Assembly: GCA_050084985.1 (NCBI GenBank)
Contig: JBITNC010000001.1
Location: 64,914,001 to 64,978,000 of the forward strand
Direction of reading: 5' to 3'
Origin: Nageia nagi
Lineage: Eukaryota > Pinophyta
DNA length: 64,000 nucleotides
Both the position numbers and the translations under genes were made by a program. Below are positions 35,515-47,247 of the stretch, one piece after another (position 1 is the stretch's first letter; each line of letters begins with the position of its first letter). The notes beneath the pieces were generated by a model. The model saw only the letters and a list, made by a program, of their open reading frames with translations, had not been told where the DNA came from and did no database searches.

Positions 35515-36200
35515 TAATCATCTCATTAAATAATAAATAATAAATCCTTAAAAAATATTTGTACATCTTGAATCTATCCTTATTAACTTAACGAATACCT
35601 TATATTTGGTATTGTACTAAAAATATCTCTTGCCATGAAGCATTTTCATAGCTCTTAACCATATGATACATTTCTCAAATACTATTGTATTATTAGAAAA
35701 TAAAAATAATAGATATAGTGATTGAATTAAGGAGTAATAAAAATTAAACCTATCCGTCAATTATCTATGTTTTTTTTACTCATCAAAATATAGTGCCCAC
35801 ACTTTTCTTCCTTATATTACCTAATATGATATCCTTTCTTGAAATATAATCAAGTTCAACCTCATGAAATAATAAAAAATAAGTCCCTAAAAAATATTTG
35901 TACATCTTGAATCTATCCTAATTAATTTAATGAATACCTTTTATTTGGTATTATACCAAATCATGAATATCTATCTATCATGATATTCTTGGCATGAAAT
36001 ATTTTTGTAGCCTTTAACCCATGATATATTTCTCAAATTTTATTGCATTATTAGTAAATAGAAATTCTAATATAAAACTAATGGGTATACTATCCACTTA
36101 AGGAGTAATAAAAATTATACCTACCCCTCCATTGTGTATGATTTTTTGCCTCATAAAAAATATAATGCCTATACCTTTGTTTTATCCTTCTATAATTACT
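35515..36200. repeat. Tandem duplication, unit about 340-370 bp
   Basis: Two copies in direct orientation, about 35515-35850 and 35853-36200. Shared words include AAAATATTTGTACATCTTGA (offset 339 bases), TATTTGGTATT, AAGGAGTAATAAAAATTA (offset about 371 bases) and ATAGTGCCCA/ATAATGCCTA. The offset grows because the second copy has about 30 extra bases. Non-coding. Confidence 0.8.
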
Positions 36201-36214
36201 TTAAACTATCTTTC

Positions 36215-36965
36215 ACTTTTCTAGTACTTTTGATTATTATGAAGGTACTGTTAGAAATGACGTGCTTTAACAATGCCACCAACTGAATGACATTTAAGGC
36301 CAAAAGACAAAAAGTGGAAAAACATTCTTCAACCTTTAACTTTTGCAAGTTGGATATTTCATAGAATTCTTTTACCTTTGAACTTATAACTGTGCGTTTA
36401 TGATATGCCTAAAAAAGATTGTGTAATAACTTGTGTGCTCCCACAACATGTTGTTCATGTTCAATTGTAAGCCCTATGAGACTACATTGTAATTCTATTA
36501 TTAATGTTTGATATTCCATATGAACATTGGTAAATAAAAAAATGAAATTACTTAATAATATTTTAGACGAAATGCTTTTAATTCATTTTATTATGATATC
36601 TAGATTAAATTAATTAGATTTAAACTATTTTTATTTCCTTCTTCTTAGTTGCGTTTATCTACTTTATTAATATTGAATTTTACATGATTAATATTTTTTA
36701 ATTATTTAAAGTATTTTAATTATATTATTTAGGAAATTGATTACTATTTTATATTCAACAAAACATTAGATATTATTTATTACATATTTTTTGTTGAACA
36801 TAAAATAAAATTTTTCATAAAACTTGTTTACATCTTTCCCATTGAACTTCAAGCTATTATTTATTGTAAGATTAATGTTACATGAAATTTAAATTACTTT
36901 ATGATATGATAAAATTATAAATATCCTCACCTTTAATGGAAATAAATATTGCCACTTCAAAATTA
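36215..36965. repeat. Direct repeat A, copy 2
   Basis: Second copy of the 32343-33077 repeat, direct orientation, 3.9 kb away. It follows the tandem duplication directly and ends close to the Copia LTR. Confidence 0.75.
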
Positions 36966-36969
36966 TCTT

Positions 36970-37445
36970 AGGTTTATAATATAAACTCACACAATAGCAT
37001 TCATGAAAATGAAGTAACTAAATGGAACTATCACATTCACTTAATCAAGACCAAAATGGAGATTGAATATATAAACTATATTACTAAAATAAATAAGCTC
37101 TACAATTATGGCAATATAACCCATATCAAGGTATAATAATAGGGAAATCAAAGAACTAAATGTTACAACCTTGAAAAGATCAATACAATACACCACATAT
37201 TAAAACTATGTTACAAAATAAATAACTATGCCTAAGTTTATCTCAACCCTAAGATTCATAAAGAATAGATTACAAAAGTTTCTTATGCAAGGTGGAGCCT
37301 ACGATTGAATACAAGAATCTAGTTGTAACACATGAACACTAATTGATAATAAAACTCTAGCAATGGCACTGGTAGGAGCATTAACACTGGTGTAAACATT
37401 GAAAATAACAAAAAAGATATCATTATATTAACTCAATATCTAATA
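36970..37445 (-). repeat. 3' LTR of the Copia element (left edge approximate)
   Basis: On the minus strand it starts TATTAGATATTGAG, near the common Copia start TGTTAGATATTGAG, immediately after a polypurine tract. Only the start is well supported. Confidence 0.6.
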
Positions 37446-37460
37446 TTCTTCTCCTTTATG
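37446..37460 (-). other. Polypurine tract of the Copia element
   Basis: Minus-strand CATAAAGGAGAAGAA lies between the RNase H end and the LTR start. Confidence 0.7.
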
Positions 37461-37559
37461 TTGAGTAAACTTACAAATGATTTCCTTAACTTAAAAATTG
37501 AGATTTTATAACTCCTTTTGTAAATACATCTTCTATTTGGTCATGGGTGCTACAATGTC

Positions 37560-38230
37560 TCAATTCAATCTATCTTTTCTCCACTATGTCATGAATGAAG
37601 TGATATTTCAAATCAAATTTCTTTTTCCTGCTATGATGGATTGAGTTTTGTGCTAATTTAATCGTATGTAGGTTATCATAAAATAATAAGGTAGGTCCAT
37701 TTTTCTTCTCATTAATCTCATCTAAAACCTTACAAAACAATAATGCTTGAGAACCTACTGAAGTGAGTGTTATGTACTCTCCTTCAGCTGAGGAGAGTGC
37801 CATTGATCCTTGCTTCTTGGAGCTCCATATGATCAATCTAGACCTGAAAGAAAAATAATTTCCATCAATAGAATTTTGATCATCCAAGTTACTATCCCAA
37901 TCAAAATCACAAAAACCAAATAAATCCATTTTCTTAGATTTAAAATAATCGATCCAAAAATCAAGAGTACCCCTCACATACCTTAAGTTTCTCTTTGTAT
38001 CCTTCACAAAAGATATGGATAACTCATGTACCATGAAACTATTGAGATAACAAAAGAAATATCCAACCTAGTGTTGGTGATAAACATAAGACTCCCAAAA
38101 ATGCTCCTAAATTATTTTACATTTATTTTCTCAATCCCATTATAAGTTGCATACTAAGTTTGACAAATAAATATTGTGACATTATTTCAATGTACCTCTA
38201 TACCAAGGAAATAATGCATCAATCCCAAAT
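37560..38230 (-). pseudogene. Copia RNase H and end of RT
   Basis: The long open piece 37570-38034 (154 codons) carries RNLRYVRGTLDFWIDY, FCDFDWDSNLDDQNSIDG with the first RNase H Asp residues, WSSKKQGSMALSSAEGEYI with the Glu, and a C-terminal FDLKYHFIHDIVEKR. This is the standard C-terminal Copia RNase H. To its right, other frames give LGLMHYFLGIEV and FVISIVSWYMS, the last part of Copia RT. Among the best preserved coding blocks in the window, but disconnected from RT by stops. Confidence 0.87.
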
Positions 38231-38233
38231 CCT

Positions 38234-38850
38234 TTATTTCAAACCTTGCATCTTATTAGCCTTGAACTTATCATTCAAATTGAAACTACTACCTATGTAG
38301 ATCAAATTATCTACATATAAATACACAAGTAAGATATATCCACTTTCATTCTTCACATATAATGTAGGGTTTGATTTGCTTCTCTTGAAGCTAGTAAACT
38401 TAACAAAGCCATCTATTCTAGTGTACCAAGCTCTTGGAGCTTTCTTGAGGCCATACAATGCCTTCTTCGATTTGTACACCAGATTCTCTTTTCCTTTTAC
38501 CTCAAAATATTGAGGTTGTTGGATGTAAAATTCGTCATCTAAGTACCCATCCAAGAAAGCGCTTTTGATATCCATATAATATACAATCTAATGTTTATTG
38601 AAAATCAAGGAAAGGAACATTCTGACAATCTCTTTCCTTGCTATAGGAGCAAAGGTTTCTCCATAATCAATACCATATTTATGTATGAATCCTTTTGCAA
38701 CCAACCTTTCTTTATATCTTTTAACAATCCCATCATTGTTATACTTGTTCTTGTATACCCACTTAGATACCACACATGTCTTTCATTTTGGTATCTCAAA
38801 TAGCTCCCAAGTATCATACTTGATGATGGATTTGATTTCATCTTTCATAG
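38234..38850 (-). pseudogene. Copia reverse transcriptase
   Basis: At 38588-38773 the minus strand has KWVYKNKYNNDGIVKRYKER, LVAKGFIHKYGIDYGETFAP; at 38234-38575 MDIKSAFLDGYLDDEFYIQQ, KALYGLKKAPRAWY and the catalytic YVDN (normally YVDD). These are the textbook Copia RT landmarks. The last catalytic Asp has become Asn. A stop separates the two pieces between 38575 and 38588. Confidence 0.88.
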
Positions 38851-39299
38851 TTTGTACCCAAATTTCATTAAGCTCATCATAAGAAGGCTAAAAAATAATA
38901 ATATAAAGTAAAAAATAATTTACCATTTTACATTTGGGTTCACCATCATCTTCATCTCCATACATGTGCATATTCTCAAGTCTTTGAACAACTTGATCTA
39001 TCTCTTGGGCTTAGCCTCTAGTCATCCTTTTATGGAAATTGTATCTAAAACTTGATAAGTTGGATGAATTTGAAGTGCTTTAGCCCACTTTTTAGTCCTT
39101 CTAACCTCTAAAAATATATTAGGAGACTCAATACTTTAATAATGGTTAAAATATGCTTTTCTTTGGACTATTTGACAAACTTATTATTGGAGAACTTTAT
39201 TAAAGAACATGAGTGCTAATATTGATTGGAGCACTAGCATTAGTGAGAGAAGGTTTGGGTTGCCCACAAGTATGCACACATGGATGCACTTTAGTTTTA

Positions 39300-40100
39300 A
39301 TTAGAAGAACTCTCAAAACCATTTCCATTAGCAACAATATTTTTTGATGACCATACACTCTCCCTTCATAAAAAATGATAATGTTTGAGATAATAATCTT
39401 TCTAGTTTTGAGATTTTGAAGCATATAGGCTTTTATATTCTCATAATAGTTAATAAAAATGCAAGTTTCACTCTTTGGGGTAAGCTTCTTCCTCTGTTCA
39501 TCAGCTACATGAGCATATGCCTTACATCCAAAAACTTTGAGATGGATTTACATTTGGATTCTTTTGATACCAAATTTCATAAGAAGTGATATTCACCAAG
39601 CTTATTATGGGATTTCCATTCTAAATATATACTATTATCCTAATAACATCAACCCAATACATGTTTGCCAACTTCTTTGTTTGTAACATGCTTCTATCCA
39701 TCTCCATATTGATCTAATTTTTCATTCTGCTACTCCATTTTGGTAGGGGTATAAGTAGCAATTAGTTGCCTTTTAATACCATGGTCCTTATAAAATTGAA
39801 AGAATTCATTAGAGCAAAATTCTCCACCAAAGTTAGTTCTCAAATATTTAATCTTGAAATCACATTGATTCTTTATAAAATTCTTGAAATCCTTAAAATA
39901 ATGGAATGCATCATCTTTATGCTTGTTAAATAAGATCCAACATATTTTTGAAAAAATCATCTATAAAGGTAAGAAAATAGGAGGTCTTACCCAAACTTTG
40001 AGTTTTTATTAGCCTCGAAAAGTTAGAATAAATAAGCTAAATTGGGTATGAGGCCCTCCATGCTTCCTCTTTAGGAACACTCTTCCTAGCATGCTTCCTA
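39300..40100 (-). pseudogene. Copia integrase core
   Basis: The open piece 39730-39960 reads FKNFIKNQCDFKIKYLRTNF, GGEFCSNEFFQFYKDHGIKR and TYTPTKME, matching the Copia core pattern LRTDxGGEF with Asp changed to Asn, and the tail of the catalytic domain. FLTFIDDF near 39970-40000 supplies the first catalytic Asp region in another frame. Region 39300-39720 holds the eroded C-terminal part. Confidence 0.82.
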
Positions 40101-40136
40101 AGATCACACCCTTCATAAATAACTTTGGATTTCACT

Positions 40137-40640
40137 TTAGGAAAAACCACATACCATTTGATGATATGTCAACAATTTCATGCTTACAAAGTTTAAGTGA
40201 ATATATCTGAGATACCAAAACCAAAATTTGTTATCATTTGTCTCTCCATGTGCAACCATATTTGTAATTTTTTCCCTTTCACCTCCAAACTTCAAAGTAA
40301 ATAACATATTGTTTGTAATAGGAACAATAGTGAACAACCTATTTCCATGATTTATGTTATAAATGACACATTTTCCTTCATCAAAAACTAACTTATATTT
40401 TTACTCCATGATTTTACCTACACTAAATAAATTATGATTCATATTTGAGGTATAATAAATATCATGTACCTTCCTTTTGTCCTCATTGGTGGCCACTTCC
40501 ACTGTAGCTTTTACTGCAACCTTTAAGGATTTATCATCGCCAAGCCTAATCCTAGACTTATAGGACTAATCCAAGAAAGAGAATATTTTGCTCTTATTGG
40601 TCATGTGATTTGAGCATATCCCATATTGAAAAACCAAGTT
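40137..40640 (-). pseudogene. Copia gag-preintegrase and protease segment
   Basis: WYLRYIHLNFVSMKLLTYHQ MV (40137-40337) is the GAG-pre-integrase zinc region in which the pattern WHxRxGHLN has lost its first His (WYLRYIHLN). Upstream frames to 40640 should hold the protease; no DTG/DSG box was recognised with certainty. Confidence 0.72.
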
Positions 40641-40649
40641 TCTTGAATG

Positions 40650-41070
40650 TTCTTCTCAACTTTTTCATAAGACAAGAATAACATTTTTTTAGCAAGAGCC
40701 TCCTCCTCTCCATAGTTGGATGATCTTCCTTTAGTAATGGCCTTTAATTTGCACTCACTTTTAAAGTGACCAAACTTATTACAATGGTAACATTAAATAT
40801 TCCTTTTTTCTCCTTTCCTATGACCTTGACCTCAATAAAACCTCCATGACCATGACTTCTCTTCCTCTAAAAGAGTGCTAGCCTCTTTCTTGTCTATTCT
40901 CTCTATATCCATTAGAAGCATCAACATTGACACTAGGCCTAATGTAGGTGCTGTAAAATGCCTCCTCTTCATGGATATCAATTAAAATCTTCTTCACACT
41001 CTCCTCATATGATATGAGTGAGCTAATTATATTATCAATCTCAAGTATAGATGGATCTTTAGTCATCTTA
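40650..41070 (-). pseudogene. Copia gag, C-terminal part with zinc knuckle
   Basis: Near 40740-40795 the minus strand reads CYHCNKFGHFKSEC, an intact CCHC zinc knuckle. To its right are KMTKDPSILEIDNIISSLIS and YEESVKKILID (to 41070), the C-terminal helices of a UBN2-type Copia gag. At 41070 the host sequence is broken by the chromovirus and resumes at 47248. Confidence 0.83.
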
Positions 41071-41796
41071 TGATCTATAATCATCAGATGCTTATAGCAT
41101 ACTCGGATCCTCACTTATAGATTTGAATGAAAATAGTTAACCATTATGAGATAAAATATTTGCATATAAAACATGAAATTATACAATGTAAATAATAAAT
41201 TAGCAATCTCAAAAAATACACACAACAAGATCAACACAATGACTTACCTTGGTTCACCCAATATGGGCTAATCCAACATGGAATTGGAGCCTTCTCTTCT
41301 CATTATCTATGGAAATTACAATATTACATGTATAGAGAAATACCATCAACACAATGATAATACAATCTCTTACAATTACTGTAATCTCCTATAGAAAGAA
41401 GAAAATACAATATTAGAACTATAGAACTCTAGAATGACTCTTGGAATTCCTTCAAATCCTACAATTCCAAAATCTAAAACTCTCAAAACTCCCATTGAGA
41501 ATTAAGAGAATGCATGCTCTTTAATAAGCCTTGAATCACCTTCTTAACATCAATTATGGAACATGGACTAGCTCCTCTTCCCAACACATTAATGTCCCTT
41601 TGAATCCTACTGCTAACTCATCAAATTGCATGTAGTTGATGGCCTAGATTTAGATTTTTTCACATTATTGGTAGCCTAAAATTGAATGATAATCAACTCC
41701 AGATTTCAATCTTTGGTCTATCTCTAAGCATAGATACCTCTGGACTAAGTACTACTCCCAAAAAAGATAACTTGACATGATCTAATTTGGTTCATA
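41071..41796 (-). repeat. 3' LTR of the chromovirus
   Basis: Plus-strand left edge TGATCTATAATC. Its right edge is set by a purine-rich AAGGAGG (41797-41804 on the minus strand), the probable polypurine tract. The pol frame's stop codon falls just inside this LTR at about 41782. Confidence 0.87.
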
Positions 41797-43170
41797 CCTC
41801 CTTAATAGGGAAGCATTTGGTACACAAATGTATAAATGAGGATACAACTCCCCAACTCTAGACTTGTCCATCCAATTGGATTTAGACTTGTTTCCTTTTA
41901 ATCCAACCAATGAGAACTCTATCTCATCTCTTCTTGTAGCATGAACCTTCTTTTGTAATATGGAATCCTCCTTGATTTCATCCATAGTATTACGAGATAA
42001 ATCCTCAATAGATGGTAAAATATGATCGAAACCTACTTCATATTTAGTCAACATAGATGGCTCATACAATTTCAAATGCTCAAAATTCACAACTAAATAG
42101 ATGTTCATATATTTTGGAAGGTCTAATCTAAAATTATTCTCACTTACTTTCTCCATAATCTCAAATGGTCCATACCTTATGGCTTTCAACTTCTTGGCTA
42201 GTCCTTGCAACCTCTCCTTACTAAGATGCAACCAAACATGGTCTCCCACATGAAACTTATGGTCAACTATATGTTTTTCATGTCTCATCTTGTACTTGGC
42301 TTGGCTTGTCTCAAGTTGCTTTTGGAGTTTCAAATGAATTTGCCTAATCTTTTCAACAAATTTTTCAGCTTGCTTTTCCTCTATCTCAAGTGAATTTTCT
42401 TCATGCCTTTGCTTCCCAAATACACAATCAAAAGGTGAAGGTCATAAATAACCAAAACAAGTATCAAAAGGACTCTTATTAATGGAAGAATGAATTGCTC
42501 TATTATATGCATGATGGATATATTCAAGATGTTCATCCAAAGACTTAGGATATTTTCCATAATAACCTCTCAAGATTTGAACTATTTTCCTATTCACCAC
42601 CTTAGTTTTTCCATCCATTTGAGGATGAAAGGTAGTACTCCTCTTCAACCTTATGTCAATCTTTTTCCACAAATATGTCCCAAACTTGCCCAAAAATCTA
42701 CTATCTCTATCTAAAATAATGGAATTAGGCAATCCAAAATGAATCCAAACATGAGAAAAGAATAAATTTGCAACATCTTATCTGGTTATAGTCTTTTTAC
42801 ATGGAATAAAAATACACATCTTGCTAAATCTATCCACAATAATAAATAATTAGTCATGACCCTTCTTATTCATAGGTAATCCTCCCACAAAGTCCATTGA
42901 GATACACTCCCATGGGTGTGAAGGTACTAGAAGTGGTTGATACAAACCCAATTTCCTATTACTTGGCTTGCTAGTGTAACATAAATAATACCCCCTTATG
43001 TACTTGGTAACTTTATCTTGCATCTTTGGCTAATATACATACCTTTGCAAATTGTACAATGTCTTTCCAACCCCAAAATGTCTTGCAATATTTGAAGTAT
43101 GTGCTTCTCTAATCAGTCCAATCCTTTCACTTATAGGTACACATAATGCATTAAAATGATAAAGAAGTCA
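41785..43170 (-). pseudogene. Chromovirus integrase with chromodomain
   Basis: From right to left: zinc-binding region HFGVGKTLYNLQRYVY near 43050-43090, GLYQPLLVPSHPWECISMDF and FIIVDRFSKMCIFIPC near 42800-42950 with the first catalytic Asp, GLPNSIILDRDSRFLGKF (42680-42740) with the second, TFHPQMDGKTKVVNR, then the C-terminal barrel VGDHVWLHLSKERL and GPFEIMEKVSENNFRLDLP, and finally a chromodomain at about 41870-42000 (SILQKKVHATRRDEIEFSLV, then LKGNKSKSNWMDKS). The open pieces are 42442-42732 and 41782-42333 (183 codons, the longest open frame in the window). Chromodomains bind histone methyl marks and can direct where the element inserts. Confidence 0.9.
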
Positions 43171-43179
43171 ATTTTGCAA

Positions 43180-43815
43180 ATGAAATTCATCCAAACCCTC
43201 ATAGTTTGACCTATATGAAGATAATTGGTCATACACCTCTCCAAATTCAGTATCTTGCACATATGCCTATGAAAATGACTTAGATAGAAAATGAAGAAAT
43301 TTTAGCACTGAGAGGGAACTTACTAGACCCTATTTGCACACAATTGATGGCCCAAAAATAGTGTTGCACATTGTTGATGGCATGGATTCTATAGTTATAG
43401 GTGCATGTCAACAACTTTATTCTTTGTTCCTTTCTTATATTTGACCACTATATGAAATTGTTGCAGAAAACTCATCCATATATAGTGTCTAGTTTGTTGC
43501 AATCTTGATTGAGTTTGTAGATACTTTTATGGTTGATGATTAGTATGAATGATTATTTCTTTTCCCATTAAGTAATGTTTTCGATTTTCAATAGCTTGAA
43601 CCAATGCATGCATTTACTTATCATAAGTAGGATAATTCAAAATAGCCCCACTAAACTTTTCAAAATGATAGCAAATTGGTTTACCTTCTTGTAACAAAAT
43701 GGTTCCCATGGCATAGTCACTTGCATCAGTCTCCACTTCAAATGGCTTTTGCAAATTAGGAAGTGCTAGCATAGGTGCACTGATAATCTTCTACTTCAAA
43801 TTATCAAAAGATGTT
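43180..43815 (-). pseudogene. Chromovirus RNase H
   Basis: Broken minus-strand frames read NLQKPFEVETDASDYAMGTI near 43690-43760 with the first catalytic Asp, ICYHFEKFSGAILNYPTYDK, LVQAIENRKHYLMGKEIIIH and QPLKYLQTQSRLQQTRHYIW near 43490-43560. This is the standard Gypsy RNase H following RT, with at least one stop. Confidence 0.85.
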
Positions 43816-43820
43816 TGTTA

Positions 43821-44670
43821 TCATTTCTCCCATTGGAAAACTTGCCTCTTGCTAGTTACATCATGTAATGGTGAAGCAATATGAGAAACACCAACAATAA
43901 AATTTCTCAAATATTGGATAACACCTAAGAAACTCCTTAATTTAGTTACATTAGATGGCATTGGCCAATCTACTATAGCACTTACTTTAGTAGGATCTAT
44001 CTTAAGTTGTCCATGACTAATAACATGGCCCAAATACACTAAAGACTCTTTGCCAAACTCACATTTTGAATGTTTCAATAATAAATTTTTCTTATGTAAA
44101 GTTTGAAACACTTATCTAAGATGTACAACATATTCTTACCAAGTAGAACTATAAACAAGAATATCATCCAAGTATACAACAACAAAAGAATAATAAATGG
44201 ACAAAGCACATAATTGATTATCCTCATAAAAGTGGTTGGTGCATTGCATAAATGAATTGGAAAAATATGCCACTCAAATAGGCCTTGTTTTGTCTTGAAA
44301 GTAGTCTTCCAAATTTCCTCCTCCTTGATTCTAATTTGATGATATCCACTCCTCAAGTCCAATTTTGTGAAGAATCTTACCCCTTGCAACTGATCTAAAA
44401 GATCATCTATCTAAGACAAAGGATAGAGATTTTTGATGGTGATTTTGTTTAGTGCTATATAGTCAATGCACATTCTCCAAGTTTGATCTTTCTTGGAAAC
44501 CAAAACAATAGATGATCCACATAGAGATGTACTTGGTCTGATCACTCCTTGATTAACTAATTCTTGATTCTTCCTCCTTATCTCCTCTTGCTCTAAAATT
44601 GATTACCGATACAAGGCTATGTTGGGAAATGAAGCATTAGGTAACAACTAACTATTATTATGTATATACC
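43821..44670 (-). pseudogene. Chromovirus reverse transcriptase
   Basis: Minus-strand landmarks are [20 protein letters not shown] near 44530-44600, [20 protein letters not shown] near 44450-44510, [18 protein letters not shown] (44330-44390) and [20 protein letters not shown], then KHSKCEFGKESLVYLGHVIS and KLRSFLGVIQYLRNFI (43821-44111). The catalytic YVDD box is spoiled (it reads as YTWMIF in the open frame near 44150). A frame change separates 44075-44389 from 43821-44111, which overlap. Confidence 0.9.
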
Positions 44671-44717
44671 AAATAAGAGGTATTCCCTATAGCTCTACAA
44701 ATAAGTTAATAAACTCC

Positions 44718-45210
44718 CTAAACAAATCTTGCATTTGTTCCTCTTTTGCAAGCCATTGACAACTTGAAATCAGTATTACATGTCATTGATAGTGCGAGAT
44801 TCACCTCACTCGAGGCTCCTATTTTCACCATGATTAGAACAAACTTTTTAAAAGCATTTACAAGATATTTTACTTGATTGGTAGTGACCAAAGGTAGCTT
44901 TTTCATTCTTTATGTGCACTAGCTAGAAATATCTTTCCATCTTTCACAAACTATAATTTAGTCAATCTTCTATAATAAATACCATCTCTATCCCACATGT
45001 AAGGGTTACTAAGAATAACATCACAAGTTTCTAAAGGAACTACATTAACCAAAACTTCATTAATGTACTTTGCAAAAATAGAAAATTTCAATTTACATTG
45101 CTTAGTGACTTGCAAACTAGCATTGCAATTTACCCAACCCAAAGGATATGGATTTGGATGGTTGAAAGTTTCCAATCCCAAATTACTTACCATAGTCTCT
45201 AAAATCAAAT
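44718..45210 (-). pseudogene. Chromovirus aspartic protease region
   Basis: The piece 44951-45208 reads MVSNLGLETFNHPNPYPLGW, then QVTKQCKLKFSIFAKYINE and VVPLETCDVILSNPYMWDRD, matching the second half of the retropepsin-like domain of this chromovirus group, ending in the V-L-G-x-P-Y segment (here VILSNPY). The DSG catalytic triad would lie near 45210-45300 but is not in an open frame. 44718-44906 is the linker to RT. Confidence 0.75.
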
Positions 45211-45399
45211 TTTCTCGAGAACTTGGATCAACAATGCAATCTACTTTGGTTTTCTTGATTTGGATTTTGAGGTGGAATAATTGAATCCTTTTTTTTTCAA
45301 TTTCTTGAGGTTATTCAACCGTTTTAATGGATGAACAATTCATTTTCTCATCAACATCTGAACTACCCTCAATACCATCACATCTAAGAACCATAGCAT

Positions 45400-46356
45400 T
45401 AGTTTTCTCCTTATTATTATGCTTATATGGATGTAACTTTGGATGTAATTTCCAACATTTATCATCAACATGACCATATTTATCATAATGACTACAATAT
45501 CTACCATCACCTTCTTTCTTAGAACTATTAGTGGTCTTAGTTTCTTGCTTACCTTTACCTTTATCTTGAGATGTACCTTTCTCTTGTCCTCCCCTTGAAT
45601 TAGAAGCCTTATTGGATTCATCATATTATCTCCTTGGTTTACCATCCTCTTCTAAGTATTGCACTTAAACACACACTTGATCAAGATTAGTAGGATTAAA
45701 CAACGTGATAGTATTTTGCAAATGATTATGTAAACCTCCAATGTACTTCATTAAAGTTTGAGGATCTTTTAGTGAAAACCTAAGCAAAATAGCTTGTTTC
45801 TTGAACTTTGTAGTGTATTCTTGAATATTTTTCCCTCTTTGTTGTCTAAAGAATTGCCATTTCATCAATGATTTATTATGATATCCTAATGGATAGAATT
45901 GATCACTTAACAAATCCTTAAATTCATTCCAAGAAGATATTTTAGACAAGTGTTCATGATTAATAGTTTCTACATAGCTTTCCCACCAAACTAAAGCATG
46001 TCCTCTCATCTTTAATCTAGCAAGAGAGATTTTATCAACATCATTTACAACATCATGAATTTGAAAATAAACCTCCAATTATTTCAATGAAATGTTCACC
46101 TTTTCCCCATCAACGTCTCCTCCAAAAGTAGGAATGTTTACTTTAGCCTTCACTTTAAATGTAACTCTATTTGATGAATATGATGAATTAGGTCTTCCAA
46201 CTACATCATGATATCTTTGATTGACATTTGCATTTGCTCTAGCTACCAACAACTCAACCAACCATCCAAATGATTCTCTATTTCTAAAAACCTTCTTTCA
46301 AAATTAGCATCCTTGATGGTATGTACAAGTGACTATTACTTCTCTACATTATCCAT
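45400..46356 (-). pseudogene. Chromovirus gag with zinc knuckle
   Basis: A start codon at 46356 begins MDNVEK; helical NFERRFLEIENHLDG follows, then NIPTFGGDVDGE (46079-46261) and the gag core HALVWWESYVETIN, SSWNEFKDLLSDQFYPLGYH, FFRQQRGKNIQEYTTKFKKQ (45665-46078). The zinc knuckle CSHYDKYGHVDDKC is near 45455-45505 and has lost its second Cys (Tyr). Stops right after the start and at 46079 show decay. The gag core itself is clean over 137 codons. Confidence 0.87.
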
Positions 46357-46490
46357 TACAGTCTCTCTACCTCTTCAACCAATATTGGGATCCTATGGAA
46401 TCAACTCGAGTCTTTGAGATCTCCCAAACATTAAATTTCACATCACTAGCTATGTGGAATTTCTAAACTTCCAACCCCAAATTTTGGTAG

Positions 46491-46507
46491 CATAATCTCT
46501 GATACCA
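46491..46507 (-). other. Primer-binding site of the chromovirus (tRNA-iMet)
   Basis: Minus-strand TGGTATCAGAGATTATG starts two bases after the LTR end, complementary to initiator methionine tRNA over its first ten or more bases. Confidence 0.9.
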
Positions 46508-46509
46508 CA

Positions 46510-47242
46510 TGATCTATAATCACTAGATGCTTATAGCATACTCAGATTCTCACTTATAGATTCAAATGAAAATATTTAACCATTATGAGATCATATATTT
46601 GCATATAAAATATGAAATTGCACAATGTAAATAAAAAACTATCAATCTCAAAAAACACACAATAAGATCAACATAATGATTTATGCTAGTTCACCCAATG
46701 TGGGATAATCCAACATGGAATTAGAACCTTCTCTTCTCATTGTCTATGGACATTACAATATTACATGTATAGAGAAATACCATCAACATAATGGTAATAC
46801 AATCTCTTACAATTATTGCAATCTCCTATAGTAAGAAGGAAATACAATCTTAGAACTATAGAACTCTAGAATGACTCTTGGACTTCCTTCAAATCCTACA
46901 ATCCTAAAATCTAAAACTCTTAAAACTCCTATTGAGAATTAAGAGGGTGGCATGCTCTTTAATAAGCCTCAAATCACCTTAGAAATGCCTTCTTAACATC
47001 AGTTATGGAAGTTGAAATAGTTCCTTTGCCCAACACATCAATGTCCCTTTGACTCCTATTGCTGACTCATCAAATTGCATGTAGCTGGCTACTTAGATTC
47101 AAAATTTTGCATGTTGCTGGCAGCCTAAACTTGAATGTTGATCAACTCTAGATTTTGATCTTTGATCTATCTCCAAGCATAGATACCTTTGGACTAAGTA
47201 CTACTCTTGAAAAGAAAACCTGACATGATCTAATTCATATCA
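46510..47242 (-). repeat. 5' LTR of the chromovirus
   Basis: On the minus strand it begins TGATATGAATTAG and ends TATAGATCA, followed by the primer-binding site. It is seven bases longer than its partner because of small indels near 46970. Confidence 0.88.
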
Positions 47243-47247
47243 TCTTA

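Larger units (their letters stand above)
41071..47242 (-). mobile_element. Complete Ty3/Gypsy chromovirus inserted in Copia gag
   Basis: A structurally complete 6172-bp element: LTRs at 41071-41796 (726 bp) and 46510-47242 (733 bp), a tRNA-iMet primer-binding site next to the right (5') LTR, and a perfect 5-bp target duplication TCTTA at 41066-41070 and 47243-47247. Coding order on the minus strand is gag, zinc knuckle, protease, RT, RNase H, integrase, chromodomain. By eye the LTRs agree at about nine in ten positions, so the insertion is old, and gag-pol has several stops and frameshifts. The chromodomain places it among chromoviruses. The host reading frame (Copia gag) is continuous if the element and one TCTTA are removed. 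Confidence 0.93.
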
